Of a DNA stretch of 64,000 bases, positions 1 to 8,642 are shown in pieces. The stretch's first letter is position 1. Every line of letters begins with the position of its first letter. This DNA comes from Parahaliea maris. Its GTDB lineage: Bacteria; Pseudomonadota; Gammaproteobacteria; Pseudomonadales; Halieaceae. The position numbers and the translations under genes were made by a program. Below the pieces are notes generated by a model that worked only from the letters and a program-made list of their open reading frames with translations, had not been told where the DNA came from and did not search any database. Where the stretch lies: the NCBI RefSeq assembly GCF_008064665.1, contig NZ_VRZA01000002.1:124001-188000 (forward strand). Direction: 5' to 3'.

Positions 1-474
1 GGCCTGCAGGGTACAGTGCAGTTTGTGAAGAACACCACGGCCCTGTTCGAGGGCTGGGCCGAGAGTTTCCTGCCCACCACCAACCAGGTTGCGCCTGCCG
101 ACCAGGATTACTGCCAGGCCATCGGCGGCGACCCCAATATCTATTATTGCCACAGCGCCTGGGAGCTGGCCGATGACGAGGCCCTGGTCGTCGAGGCAGC
201 GCACATTCCCGTCTGTCAGACCTGGAACTTCGTGTTGCAGAACTGGTGGATGGAGTCACTCGACTTTCGCTACTTCAACATTCATTTCAACAAGCACACC
301 GCGCACTATGAGCCCGATGGTTCGGTAAAAATCATTGTCGCTCACCAGAAGCCGGACCATCCCAACTGGGTGGAAACCACCGGGCATAACCGGGGCACGA
401 TGTGCTGGCGCTGGATAGGGGCCGAGTCCCATCCGCCGGTCTCGGCGAAGGTGGTGAAATTCACTGAGTTGTAG
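1..474 (+). CDS. DUF1214-like protein, 3' part (cut by window start)
   Basis: The frame is open from base 1 and stops at 472-474, so only the C-terminal 157 residues are present. The segment with WNFVLQNWW, then RYFNIHFNKHTAHYEPDGSVKIIV, then PNWVETTGH follows the usual DUF1214 C-terminal pattern of a tryptophan-rich strand, a DGS turn and a PNW motif. The biochemical role of these domains is not established. An internal ATG at 16 could be mistaken for the start, but coding similarity runs through it. The next gene lies 143 bp downstream on the same strand. Family call is by motif reading only. Confidence 0.6.
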   Translation, partial: GLQGTVQFVKNTTALFEGWAESFLPTTNQVAPADQDYCQAIGGDPNIYYCHSAWELADDEALVVEAAHIPVCQTWNFVLQNWWMESLDFRYFNIHFNKHTAHYEPDGSVKIIVAHQKPDHPNWVETTGHNRGTMCWRWIGAESHPPVSAKVVKFTEL

Positions 475-617
475 CGGGGCCGATTCCCCAGCGATTTTAC
501 TGTAGGCGCGTTTTTTCGGGGCCGAGCAGCGACAGCTGTGCTAAGGTGCAGCGCACTTTTTCGAAGATTTTCGCGATACCTCGCCGCACAGTGGCGCGCG
601 ATGGTTGGGGCCTGTCG

Positions 618-1439
618 ATGCAAAACTGGATGGAACTGTTGCCGCTGGCGCTGGCTATGCTTGGAACGGGTATATTTGCTGGTGTGCTGGCCGGCCTGCT
701 CGGTGTCGGGGGCGGTATCGTCATCGTGCCGGTGCTGGATACCACCCTGGGTGTGATGGGCGTCGACCCGGCTATTCGTATGCACATTGCCGTGGCCACC
801 TCCCTCGCGACCATAATTCTGACGTCGATCTCCTCGACCCGGGCACATCATGCTCGGGGTGCGGTAGATTTTGGTCTGGCACGCGATTGGGGTGTATTCA
901 TCCTGCTGGGCTCTGTGGCGGGGACGGTGCTGGCGAGCAGGGTTGACAGCAGTGTGCTGTCCATGGTGTTCGCTGTGGTGGCCATCCTCGTGGCGCTGAA
1001 GATGGTGCTGCCCACCGATAACCTGCGCCTGACGGATCACGTCCCCGGCGGGTTGGCAGGTAAACTGCCTCCTGTCGCTATTGGCGGTCTCTCTTGCATG
1101 ATGGGTATAGGTGGAGGCAGCCTCACCGTGCCCGCTCTGACCCTGATGAGTGTGCCGGTACACCGTGCAGTAGGGACTTCGGCCTTGTTCGGCTTGCTGA
1201 TAGCAGTGCCCGGAACCATTACCTACATCGCGACCGGCTGGGGTGATCTCCGCCTGCCGGTGGGGAATCTCGGATTTGTGAGTCTGCTGGGCCTCGTGTT
1301 CATAGCGCCGATGACGGTACTCACCGCGCCACTGGGAGCAAAGATCGCTCACAGGCTGAACCAGCGCCAGTTGTCTCTGGTGTTCGGAAGCTTCCTTTTG
1401 CTGGTCTCGATAAGGATGCTGTATCGCACGTTCAGCTAG
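618..1439 (+). CDS. TauE/SafE family sulfite exporter-like permease
   Basis: About 273 residues, almost wholly hydrophobic, with eight or so likely membrane segments. It carries the two internal repeats typical of TauE/SafE proteins, each with a glycine-rich turn: AGLLGVGGGIVIVP near residues 18-31 and MMGIGGGSLTVP near 160. The family moves small sulfur-containing or organic anions across the inner membrane. The substrate here cannot be told. I chose the ATG at 618 because the 24 codons upstream, from another ATG at 546, encode a basic non-membrane stretch atypical of the family, and GGTTGGGG sits upstream of 618. It converges with the next gene, 47 bp away. Confidence 0.85.
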   Translation: MQNWMELLPLALAMLGTGIFAGVLAGLLGVGGGIVIVPVLDTTLGVMGVDPAIRMHIAVATSLATIILTSISSTRAHHARGAVDFGLARDWGVFILLGSVAGTVLASRVDSSVLSMVFAVVAILVALKMVLPTDNLRLTDHVPGGLAGKLPPVAIGGLSCMMGIGGGSLTVPALTLMSVPVHRAVGTSALFGLLIAVPGTITYIATGWGDLRLPVGNLGFVSLLGLVFIAPMTVLTAPLGAKIAHRLNQRQLSLVFGSFLLLVSIRMLYRTFS

Positions 1440-1486
1440 TATCCTTGCTCCAGCATCCGGTTGGGCATAGCTGACACACCCCTGAC

Positions 1487-3700
1487 CTACAACGACTCCA
1501 CCCAGCGACGCAGCAGCGTGACCCCCGCCTCATCCACCAGATGACTACCCAGCGGTGGCATGGCTACGGCATCGCGGCGACCCACCCGCGCAATCAGGAT
1601 GCTTCTGCCGGGTTCTCCCGGTGCGATGAGCCTGCCGTTTTCGATGCCGAGCGTACCCAGCAGGGGAGTGGTGTCGATCAGTCCGGTGTTAGCCAGCGGG
1701 GTAGTGAAGCGCAGGTCGATCTCTGCGGGCGTCGTGCCTCCGGACTGGTGGCATTGGGCGCAGTTCACATCGAGATAAGCCCGCGCCCGGTCCTCGAGCG
1801 AAGCCGTGTCGTCGCCGACAGCGGCATAGGCGGGGTAGTTACTGGTGGGGCCAATATCCTCGGTAAACAGGCCGATGTTGTTCCAGCTGCGCAACTGATT
1901 GTCTGTGACCTCGCCGGCGTTGTAGTCGAATTCGGTATTGATCTGTGCTGTTCTGATGCCCAGTACGCGGCCGGCGACTGCAGTGTGGCAACGGAAACAG
2001 TCGGTGCGAGATGGGTAGGTGTACACCTGGTCGGTGATTTCTCCACTGGCAGTCTGTACCTGCAGCTTTTCAGACTGCCTCCCGGACAGAAGGGTGGCGT
2101 CCGTCCCCGCGCTGTTCCAGCGGTAGGTAAAGGCCTGCCAGCCCTGTTCAAGGAGTACCATGACCCGGGTTTCCAAACGGGTCGTTGATGACGTGTCTCC
2201 TTCGCGTGCCAGGATTTCAAAGTGTTTGACGGCGATTGTGCCAATGGGAAAGTCCCAGTTACCGGTTGGGGCAAAGCCGATTGCTGCGTTTTCGGGGACC
2301 GCGATCCAGCGACGTTTCACGGTGTTGTCAGACCAGAAGGGAAGGTTGACCGTGTACTCGATAAGTCCTGAAGCCGGGGAGAGCGTGTCCAGTGAGCTGA
2401 AAAGCCCGGTTTCGGACAACTGGTCGGGTGGATTTTCCCCGCCGCTCTGGGTGAATCCGAAGAGTTCGCCCTGGCGGTTCACGATATACAGTTCCCCATT
2501 GCTGTCTTCGCCCAGGGAGGTAGGCGAGTCGGCCTGGGCAATCAGCTGGTTGCCCGTCACCTGCTGCCCGTTGAGCGTGATGGCCCACACGTTGCCCGAG
2601 CCGAAATCTGTGTAGATGTAACGGCCGCTGAGACCGGGAATCGCGTTACCGCGATAGACGTAGCCGCCGATCACGGCCACGCCCTGGTCACGGCCGTATT
2701 CGAACACCGGTGCAGTGAAGGCCGAGGGTGGCAAGGTGTTGGCGGAATCGTCGTAGGGGAGGGTGCCTTCGAGTACGCGCCAGCCAAAATTCTCACCGCC
2801 TCGGGCGATATTGATTTCCTCCTGGGCACCCTGTCCCACATCACCTATCCACATCAAGCCGGTGACGCGGTCAAAGGAAAAGCGGAAAGGGTTGCGCAGG
2901 CCATAGGCCCAGATCTCATTGCGAATGGCGGCGTTGTCACGGAACGGGTTGTCCAGGGGAATGGCGTAGGGTAGCGCCGGGTCCGCCGGATGCACGTTCA
3001 GGCGCAGGATGGTGCCGAGCAGGTTGCCGCCGTTCTGGGCATTGTTCTGCGGGTCGCCGCCACTGCCGCCGTCACCCAGTGCAATGTAGAGGCGATCGTC
3101 CGGCCCAAAGGCCAGCATGCCACCGTTGTGATTGGCGTAGGGTTGCGCCACTTCCAGCAGGATGCGTTCGCTGTCGAGGGCGATCAGATCGGTAGCCGCA
3201 TCCCAGCGAAAGCGCGCGATGACGGAGCGGCGCGGGTTATCCATGCTGTAGTGCAGGTACAGCAGGCGGTTGGACACAAAATCGGGGTCGAAGGCCATAC
3301 CCAGCAGGCCCTGTTCGCCGGCAAACAGCAGACGGTCACTCAGGTCCAGTACTGTGCGGGATTCGGTGGTCTGGTCATCATCGACAAACGCCTCCAGTTC
3401 GCCGGATTGGCGCACGACCAACAGCCGGCCCTCTCCGGGAACCGCCGTGATGAACAGTGCCGAGGGAAACGTCAGGGCGGCAAAGCGGCGGGTTAACTGG
3501 AAATCGCCTTCCCCCGACGCTGTTGTGGGCAGGTTGAAGTCGGCGAGCGGGGTACGCTCGGTCAGGCCGAAGGGGTCCGAAGCGGGTGGTTGTTCCGGTG
3601 GGGGTGTAGGGTTGTCGGGTGATCCGCCACCTCCACCGCAAGCGGTCAGTGCTGTCATGCTGGCGAGGAGTAACAGTGTCCGGCAGTATCGGGTTTTCAT
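1487..3700 (-). CDS. PQQ-type sugar dehydrogenase (GSDH domain) with C-terminal cytochrome c region, lipoprotein
   Basis: 737 residues. The N-terminus is a lipoprotein signal with lipobox LTAC at about residues 18-21 followed by a glycine run, so the protein is probably anchored outside the inner membrane. Residues about 70-420 match the soluble glucose/sorbosone dehydrogenase beta-propeller (LLFAGEQGLLGMAFDPDF, YANHNGGMLAFGPDDRLYIALGDGG, LRNPFRFSFD). The C-terminal third carries two CXXCH haem c motifs, C568-H572 (CFRCH) and C647-H651 (CAQCH). The two parts suggest a quinoprotein that oxidises an alcohol or sugar and passes electrons to its own haems. The substrate is unknown. It lies 20 bp after the DUF922-like gene and is probably co-transcribed with it. 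Confidence 0.85.
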   Translation of the reverse strand: MKTRYCRTLLLLASMTALTACGGGGGSPDNPTPPPEQPPASDPFGLTERTPLADFNLPTTASGEGDFQLTRRFAALTFPSALFITAVPGEGRLLVVRQSGELEAFVDDDQTTESRTVLDLSDRLLFAGEQGLLGMAFDPDFVSNRLLYLHYSMDNPRRSVIARFRWDAATDLIALDSERILLEVAQPYANHNGGMLAFGPDDRLYIALGDGGSGGDPQNNAQNGGNLLGTILRLNVHPADPALPYAIPLDNPFRDNAAIRNEIWAYGLRNPFRFSFDRVTGLMWIGDVGQGAQEEINIARGGENFGWRVLEGTLPYDDSANTLPPSAFTAPVFEYGRDQGVAVIGGYVYRGNAIPGLSGRYIYTDFGSGNVWAITLNGQQVTGNQLIAQADSPTSLGEDSNGELYIVNRQGELFGFTQSGGENPPDQLSETGLFSSLDTLSPASGLIEYTVNLPFWSDNTVKRRWIAVPENAAIGFAPTGNWDFPIGTIAVKHFEILAREGDTSSTTRLETRVMVLLEQGWQAFTYRWNSAGTDATLLSGRQSEKLQVQTASGEITDQVYTYPSRTDCFRCHTAVAGRVLGIRTAQINTEFDYNAGEVTDNQLRSWNNIGLFTEDIGPTSNYPAYAAVGDDTASLEDRARAYLDVNCAQCHQSGGTTPAEIDLRFTTPLANTGLIDTTPLLGTLGIENGRLIAPGEPGRSILIARVGRRDAVAMPPLGSHLVDEAGVTLLRRWVESL

Positions 3701-3720
3701 CCTGTTGAATCCGCCAACTC

Positions 3721-4650
3721 TTAAAACACTACACCCTGGAAAACGCCGTGATTGGTCTCGACGTCGTAGTCGAAGCTTCTCTGGTCGTAGCCGGCCGCGG
3801 CCTGCTCCAGTACAGCGTCGACCTCTTCGCTGATCGTATCGCAGCTGAATTGGCCCCGTGACTCAAAGAAGGCGACAATTTCCTCGAAGGAATCCCGGAC
3901 AAAATTGGCGTGTCCCCCTTCGTGAGCCAGCAGGGCGAGGTAGAACTCGTCCCACCGTGCCTGCAGGTTTGCGGGCAGGGTGTGCCGTTGCTGCAGACCC
4001 GGCATGACGATGGTAATGGTGGCGTCAATGGTCAGCGCGGCGAACCGGCAGTTGCTGCTCCCGGGCTGGAGGCGTTCGGCGGAAAAGGAATAGTCATAGC
4101 CGGGCTGGGTAATCCCGACCTGGATGCCTGAGCCCACCGGTTCCGCGTTATAGAACGGGTTATCCTGGGAGTACAGGCTCGCCTGGATCGTCTCGACGCT
4201 GTCGCCGTGGATTGGGTAGTGGTCAAGGTTTACCGACTCGCGCAGCGTTACCTTCAGTGTGCTGGAATCGTCGACGGGCAGGGTGCCGTCGGCCACTACC
4301 TCGGGCTCGAGAAAGAACTCATCGTCCTGGCCCAGTAGGGCGGATAGCCCTTCATTGCCGGGGAATCCGCGCGTGTTAAGCGGGCCGCAGACGGGTTTTT
4401 CGCTGCCGCCACAGAACCTGCCCTGGCCCTCCAGGAATGTGGTAAAGGCGTAACCCGGTTTGGGCTCCACAGAGAATGCTTCATAATAATAGGGGTGATC
4501 AACCACCACGGTACAGGTGGTGCCAGCGCGGCAATCGAAGGCGCCGGAGGAGGAGACGACATCTGCCCCCAGAGGCGCTACCACCTGGATTTTGCAGCCA
4601 GTGGCACCCCCGAGGGTAAGGAAGGCCGCAATCAACACATATCTCAACAC
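3721..4650 (-). CDS. DUF922-like lipoprotein, putative zinc peptidase
   Basis: With a GTG start at 4650 the product is 309 residues and opens with a hydrophobic leader and a GATGC lipobox, giving an exported lipoprotein. An ATG at 4749 is in frame but would add 33 residues in front of the signal. It also lies upstream of a TATACT -10-like hexamer (complement of 4681-4686), so I prefer the GTG. Near residues 225-240 is LLAHEGGHANF, an HEXXH metal-binding motif in the setting seen in DUF922, a family of predicted secreted metallopeptidases. Several cysteines suggest disulfides. It is the first gene of a likely pair with the sugar dehydrogenase. The peptidase role is inference. Confidence 0.65.
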   Translation of the reverse strand: MLRYVLIAAFLTLGGATGCKIQVVAPLGADVVSSSGAFDCRAGTTCTVVVDHPYYYEAFSVEPKPGYAFTTFLEGQGRFCGGSEKPVCGPLNTRGFPGNEGLSALLGQDDEFFLEPEVVADGTLPVDDSSTLKVTLRESVNLDHYPIHGDSVETIQASLYSQDNPFYNAEPVGSGIQVGITQPGYDYSFSAERLQPGSSNCRFAALTIDATITIVMPGLQQRHTLPANLQARWDEFYLALLAHEGGHANFVRDSFEEIVAFFESRGQFSCDTISEEVDAVLEQAAAGYDQRSFDYDVETNHGVFQGVVF

Positions 4651-4757
4651 TTTTGCCTTTTCGTTCCTGCTTCTGGTGACAGTATAGGCTCTGCTTATTG
4701 CACACGATGGACAGGTTCGCGGTCCAGGCTGAAAACGATCACCCCTCACGCTTTTGC

Positions 4758-5837
4758 TCAGGGAAGATCGTTGCCTGAATCCGCCAGCGGCCCCTGTGTT
4801 GCCAGCCCCATTGCCCGGCTGCGCTGGCGGGCCAGATTGCGCGCCAGTTGCTGCAGGTCCACCGTGCGGTCCATCTCGTCCACGATCTCCAGACCCAGCA
4901 GCGTCTCGAAGATATCTTCCAGGGTGATGATGCCATCGACCCCGCCGTACTCGTCTACCACCAGCATGATATGGGTGCTCTGCTCCAGCATGACCTCGAA
5001 GGCCCTGAGCAGGTTGATGGCCGCCACCAGCGCCGGAATCTCCCGGCGGTACTGTTCCAGTGGCTGTTCGGCTTCGCCGCGGCCGTGGGCCATGATGAGG
5101 TCGCTACGCAGGACGAAGCCGGTGACCTTGTCCTGGTCTGAGCCGTATACCGGGATGCGTGAGAAGGGGTTGTCCTCGTGGTTGGCAATGTAGTCCGCCA
5201 CGGTCATTTGCTGGGGTAGGGAGAAAACCACCGGGCGCGGTGTCATCACATCCCGGACCTGGGTCTCCCGCAACAGCAGCAGGTTGCGCAAAATCCGCGA
5301 CTCGTGGTCCTCCAGTTGCCCCTCCATTTCGCCGAGTTCGGCCATCACCGCAAATTCCTCCCGACTCAGGCCCCGCAGGGGCTTGCGGTGGGAGATCAGC
5401 TTGGTCAGCCAGTTGGACATTTTTACCAGCGGATACAGCAGCACGATCATCCACTGCAACATGAGGGAGATAGGCGGGGCCAGCTGGCGCCAGTAAAAGG
5501 CCCCCAGCGTCTTGGGGATGATCTCCGAGAACACCAGGATGAGGAAGGTCAGCACCGCAGAGAACACGCCCAGCATATTGCTGCCAAACACAATGGCCGC
5601 CTGGGCGCCGGCGCCTGCCGCGCCGACGGTGTGGGCGATGGTGTTCAGTGTCAGGATGGCGGAGAGGGGGCGATCGATATCCTGCTTGAGGGCCCGCAGG
5701 CGCTTGCCGGCGGGGCGATCCTCCTGTTCCAGCAGGCGGGTATAGGCTGTGGTGACGCTGAGCAGTACCGCCTCCGCCACTGAGCAGAGAAACGACACGC
5801 CCAGTGCCAGGCCAACGTAGATAAACAGCAGAGTCAT
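4758..5837 (-). CDS. CNNM/CorC-type membrane protein with DUF21 and CBS pair
   Basis: 359 residues. Residues about 1-190 form the DUF21 (CNNM) transmembrane domain, recognisable by SEIIPKTLGAFY near residue 105. Two CBS domains follow (VRDVMTPRPVVFSL and IPVYGSDQDKVTGFVLRSDL, then LVVDEYGGVDGIITLEDIFETLLG). Unlike the longer HlyC/CorC proteins, it ends soon after the second CBS domain, so the C-terminal transporter-associated domain is missing. The family is linked to magnesium or cobalt transport across the inner membrane. The gene is divergent from the small secreted protein downstream on the other strand. Confidence 0.85.
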   Translation of the reverse strand: MTLLFIYVGLALGVSFLCSVAEAVLLSVTTAYTRLLEQEDRPAGKRLRALKQDIDRPLSAILTLNTIAHTVGAAGAGAQAAIVFGSNMLGVFSAVLTFLILVFSEIIPKTLGAFYWRQLAPPISLMLQWMIVLLYPLVKMSNWLTKLISHRKPLRGLSREEFAVMAELGEMEGQLEDHESRILRNLLLLRETQVRDVMTPRPVVFSLPQQMTVADYIANHEDNPFSRIPVYGSDQDKVTGFVLRSDLIMAHGRGEAEQPLEQYRREIPALVAAINLLRAFEVMLEQSTHIMLVVDEYGGVDGIITLEDIFETLLGLEIVDEMDRTVDLQQLARNLARQRSRAMGLATQGPLADSGNDLP

Positions 5838-5986
5838 GGCTGCATTGTAGTCGGCCCGGGCGCCATGTACACCGGGTGGGCGTCTGGTGTAGCGGGGGCG
5901 TATTTTGCGGCGACTCCTGCGCCTGTGTGAGCTAACATGAGCGTCACGGGCAAAAAAAACCGCTGATGTAGGGATGGGAGATTAAC

Positions 5987-6403
5987 GTGGCGATTCGATT
6001 CAGGTACCTGGGCTTGTCAGTATTGGCAGCCACTCTGGGCGCACAGGGGGTGCTGGCCGAGACCGTGACCAAGCAGACCGACTGGATGGAACTGGTCAAG
6101 GGTTACAAGGGCAAGCAAATGGGCGCCGAGCTGCGCGACATCGAGTCTGAGGACACCTTTGGCGGTCGAAAAATCACCATTGCCATCCCCAAAACCTCGA
6201 TGTCAGACCCCGGCATGATGGAAGAGGTGAGGGTTGTGGGGCACCGCCCAGAGGAAACGGAGTTTGAGTTTCCGCTCGAATTCCGCCATGAATGGGTGGA
6301 CGACTATGACAATGATTACTACGGTCTGGTGCTCTACCTGGGCAAGGACGCCAACGTACCGATCCGGCTCTATATGGAGTCCAACACCGGATTCGCCCGC
6401 TGA
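5987..6403 (+). CDS. small secreted protein of unknown function
   Basis: 138 residues starting at a GTG preceded by GGGATGGGAG about 7 bp upstream. The first 24 residues form a clear Sec signal peptide ending ...GVLA before ETVTKQ. The mature part is mixed charged, with EVRVVGHRPEET and an acidic aromatic run DDYDNDYYG near residues 103-112. I do not recognise a family. It lies just upstream of the tRNA-Arg promoter and is transcribed in the same direction. A GC-rich inverted repeat without a T-run lies just after the stop. Confidence 0.7.
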   Translation: MAIRFRYLGLSVLAATLGAQGVLAETVTKQTDWMELVKGYKGKQMGAELRDIESEDTFGGRKITIAIPKTSMSDPGMMEEVRVVGHRPEETEFEFPLEFRHEWVDDYDNDYYGLVLYLGKDANVPIRLYMESNTGFAR

Positions 6404-6468
6404 CAGGGCCCCGGGACGGGGCGGATCACGAGAGTGTAAATTTTTCGCCAAGAGATGCGCGCAAGCGC

Positions 6469-6497
6469 TTGACTCATAACGGCTTCATCCCTATAGT
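6469..6497 (+). promoter_or_regulatory. sigma-70-type promoter of the tRNA-Arg gene
   Basis: TTGACT at 6469-6474 and TATAGT at 6492-6497 are separated by exactly 17 bp. The expected start of transcription is about 6503-6505, a few bases before the mature tRNA. The following bases are GC-rich, a discriminator typical of stringently controlled stable-RNA promoters. Confidence 0.85.
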
Positions 6498-6510
6498 ACG
6501 CCACCTCAAC

Positions 6511-6587
6511 GCGCCTGTAGCTCAGCTGGATAGAGTACCTGGCTACGAACCAGGCGGTCGCACGTTCGAATCGTGCCAGGCGCGCCA
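6511..6587 (+). tRNA. tRNA-Arg (anticodon ACG)
   Basis: 77 nt with all four arms visible. The acceptor stem pairs GCGCCTG (6511-6517) with CAGGCGC (6577-6583), then discriminator G and an encoded CCA (6585-6587). The anticodon stem CCTGG/CCAGG encloses the loop CTACGAA, giving anticodon ACG at 6545-6547, read as ICG after deamination. The T arm CACG-TTCGAAT-CGTG is canonical. A 22-bp piece of this gene recurs at 10909-10930. Confidence 0.97.
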
Positions 6588-6589
6588 TA

Positions 6590-6633
6590 CAAACGAAAAG
6601 GGCTCACCCGCAAGGGTGGGCCCTTTTCGTTTG
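6590..6633 (+). terminator. rho-independent terminator of tRNA-Arg
   Basis: An almost perfect 20-bp stem (6590-6609 with 6614-6633) around a GCAA tetraloop, with one G-T wobble. The stem contains an A-rich left base and T-rich right base, so it can act in both directions. The 15-mer at 6614-6628 is repeated exactly at 6863-6877. Confidence 0.88.
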
Positions 6634-6662
6634 TGGGGTGTGTCTGGCCGAAAGACGTGCCC

Positions 6663-6696
6663 CGTTCGACAAATTGCGTCAGCAATTTGGACCGAG
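6663..6696. repeat. hairpin-bearing repeat, copy A
   Basis: Contains a perfect 8-bp inverted repeat, CAAATTGC/GCAATTTG (6670-6677 and 6682-6689) around GTCA. The 34-nt segment matches 10927-10960 at 26 of 34 positions. Copy B there directly follows a tRNA-Arg fragment. Confidence 0.5.
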
Positions 6697-6719
6697 CCGC
6701 TCCCGCGGCGAGCCCGCAG

Positions 6720-6859
6720 GGTCGCAACGGCCCATAGGCCGATGCGAGTCCATCGTGCCGGTTGGTTTTACCACCTTCATCAATTTAGAACCCGCAACGA
6801 CCTCATGGCCGTTGCGAGTCCATCGTGCTGTATAAATTGCCCACCTCAATCAATCTGGA
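6720..6859. repeat. imperfect 70-bp tandem repeat, two copies
   Basis: The block 6720-6789 is repeated at 6790-6859 with scattered differences. The best conserved part is GCGAGTCCATCGTGC (6744-6758 and 6814-6828). Each unit can fold as a hairpin, for example CGCAACG with CGTTGCG in the second. The second unit runs into a copy of the tRNA terminator's right arm, CCCACC...GGGTGGGC then a T-rich tail, so the 316-bp gap between the tRNA and the next gene holds repeats and terminator-like structure but no gene I can support. Confidence 0.6.
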
Positions 6860-6903
6860 ACCGGGTGGGCCCTTTTCTTCTGTGTGGTCTCCCCCCACCG
6901 CTG

Positions 6904-8217
6904 TTAGCGGCGGGTTTCCAGTTCCGCTCGCAGCGCCATTTGTGACTGCCGGTCCAGCGGGAACCTGAACATGATTGCCGCCGTGATGAACAACAGCACG
7001 GTCGGAGAGGTGGCGACAAGAATGCGTACTCCGGTAATGGTCGCCTCGTCATTCACTCCGTTCGGATCAAATCCCACCATATCCAGCATGGGATAGATGA
7101 TGCCGACAGAAGCCGCGAGGCCGATCTTGGCGGTCAGCGTCAGCATGGAGTAGTACAGCGCGCTGCGGTACTCGCCGGTCTCCAACCGGTCCTGGTCGAT
7201 CACGTCCGCCATGATCGAACGCATGAGAAACTCCCGGGCGCCGGTGTTGGTGGCAATAAAGATATAGATCACGAAAGTCAGCCAGAAACTCTCCGGCGGA
7301 ACGAAGAAAATGCCGGCGGTGCCGATGGACGTGGTCAGTACGGCAATGGCCAGTGCCTGATGTTTGCCGATTTTATAGCTCAGCCTGACAAACACGGGCA
7401 CCACCAGCAGCCCGACGAGAAACAGCTGCACCAGAAACGTGGTGGCGTGTTCCGGCATGGCCAGCACGTTGCCGATGAAAAAGAAGTGCACGGCCCCGTT
7501 GATGCCGCCCTGAATACCGCACAGCAGGTCTGCCAGCAGCAGCCGGCGCAGCGGGCGATTCTGTACGAAGGCGCGCAACGCTTCGCGCCAGTGCGCGTGC
7601 TCGTGTTGGCGGCGCGGCGGCTCGGGCGTGGAAAACAACGCAGCGCCGCTGACCAGCGGCAGCGACAGCAGTACGAAGGCGCCCATGATAGCGGCACGGT
7701 CGCGCATGCTGGCGTCAATGGCGAGGAGATCGAGGATGGTCGGTAGCGCCAGAACAGTGAGGGCGCCCAGCAGTCCCAGAAACTGTACCGTGCCCATGAT
7801 GCGCGAGCGGACGTCGTAGTCGGTAGACAGCTCTGACGCCCAGGCGGTGTGCGACAGCGAGAACATGGTCCAGCCCACATACATAATGAGCAGCGCAACC
7901 AGCAGGCCGGTGGCACTGGCCGACTCGCCCGGGAAGAACACCAGGTAGACACCGAGCAGGAGCACCGGCACCGATACTACGAGGGCGGTGCGCCTGCGAC
8001 CCCAGCGCGTATTGATCCTGTCACCCAGCACGCCGAACACGGGATCTGTGGCCACATCAAAGAATCGGGTCAACATGAATATGGAGCCAACTACGGTCAG
8101 GCTCAGGCCCAGCTCTGCATACAGCGGCGGCAGAATGATGATGATCGGCAACCCCAATGCGGCAATCGTGGCCGAAGGCGAAGAAAAGGCTATCAGACGG
8201 CTCATCGACAGGTTCAT
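6904..8217 (-). CDS. MFS transporter of the GPH (glycoside-pentoside-hexuronide) type
   Basis: 437 residues with about twelve hydrophobic segments. The N-terminal part has the GPH signature RFFDVATDPVFGVLGDRINTRWGRRR (residues about 51-76), in which the aspartates and the arginine cluster of loop 2-3 are typical of cation symporters of this family. The C-terminal half has REFLMRSIMADVIDQDRLETGEYRSALYYS, again family-typical. Sugars are the classical substrates, but many marine members sit in catabolic clusters for other compounds, so the substrate is left open. The gene stands alone, facing the tRNA, with a 421-bp gap to the next intact gene upstream. Confidence 0.85.
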   Translation of the reverse strand: MNLSMSRLIAFSSPSATIAALGLPIIIILPPLYAELGLSLTVVGSIFMLTRFFDVATDPVFGVLGDRINTRWGRRRTALVVSVPVLLLGVYLVFFPGESASATGLLVALLIMYVGWTMFSLSHTAWASELSTDYDVRSRIMGTVQFLGLLGALTVLALPTILDLLAIDASMRDRAAIMGAFVLLSLPLVSGAALFSTPEPPRRQHEHAHWREALRAFVQNRPLRRLLLADLLCGIQGGINGAVHFFFIGNVLAMPEHATTFLVQLFLVGLLVVPVFVRLSYKIGKHQALAIAVLTTSIGTAGIFFVPPESFWLTFVIYIFIATNTGAREFLMRSIMADVIDQDRLETGEYRSALYYSMLTLTAKIGLAASVGIIYPMLDMVGFDPNGVNDEATITGVRILVATSPTVLLFITAAIMFRFPLDRQSQMALRAELETRR

Positions 8218-8504
8218 GAAGGCATCGGCTCCCCCCGATCAAACTGGTTACCGGCAGCGACACGGCCAGGATCCGGCCGCGCACGCGGTTCGGTGTGATA
8301 CGCGGTAGTGTATCGCTGATCATGCCGCCCCGAAATGCAGGAAGCACTATGCCCGAGCACACCCCCCGCGGTGAGGGTTAATCAATGGGCCATCGCATGC
8401 AGATAGAAGTCCGGGCTGGATGGTGTCTTCATGGTAGCGGCCGCCATGGTAGTCTATGGCACCATGATCGCCCTATCGGTCAGACTCGGCGCATGGAGCA
8501 CCCG
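8218..8504. other. intergenic stretch without recognised gene
   Basis: Between the transporter start and the HxlR remnant. Short frames exist on both strands but none has a recognisable product. It probably holds the promoter of the minus-strand transporter. I see no tRNA, strong terminator or repeat. Confidence 0.4.
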
Positions 8505-8642
8505 ATGAGCAGGCATCGTTCAAACTGCCCCATTGCACGCACGCTGGATGTCCCGACTGAAAAGGGGCAGTCGGTCAACGGCGTCCTGCGCTCCCTGCGT
8601 GAGTTCGGGGAACAGCATCTCTGTGGCAGGGTACCCGGGTGA
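8505..8642 (+). pseudogene. HxlR-type regulator remnant (N-terminal end only)
   Basis: The ATG at 8505 opens MSRHRSNCPIARTLDV, the conserved N-terminal segment of HxlR winged-helix regulators, whose CPIARTLD cysteine motif normally continues into IGDRWTLLILRD. Here the similarity stops at about 8552, and 29 unrelated codons follow to a TGA at 8640-8642. That TGA overlaps the GTG start of the next gene. The DNA-binding helix is gone, so the product cannot be a functional HxlR regulator. It reads as the stump left by a deletion or replacement. Confidence 0.6.

Noticed and set aside
342-1352. Long minus-strand frame opposite the TauE/SafE gene
   Set aside because: It is rich in His, Gln and Arg with no domain, and lies fully antisense to a well-supported membrane protein gene.
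6643-6903. Protein-coding gene after the tRNA-Arg
   Set aside because: Frames here are short and run through repeats and terminator-like sequence. None shows a recognisable protein.
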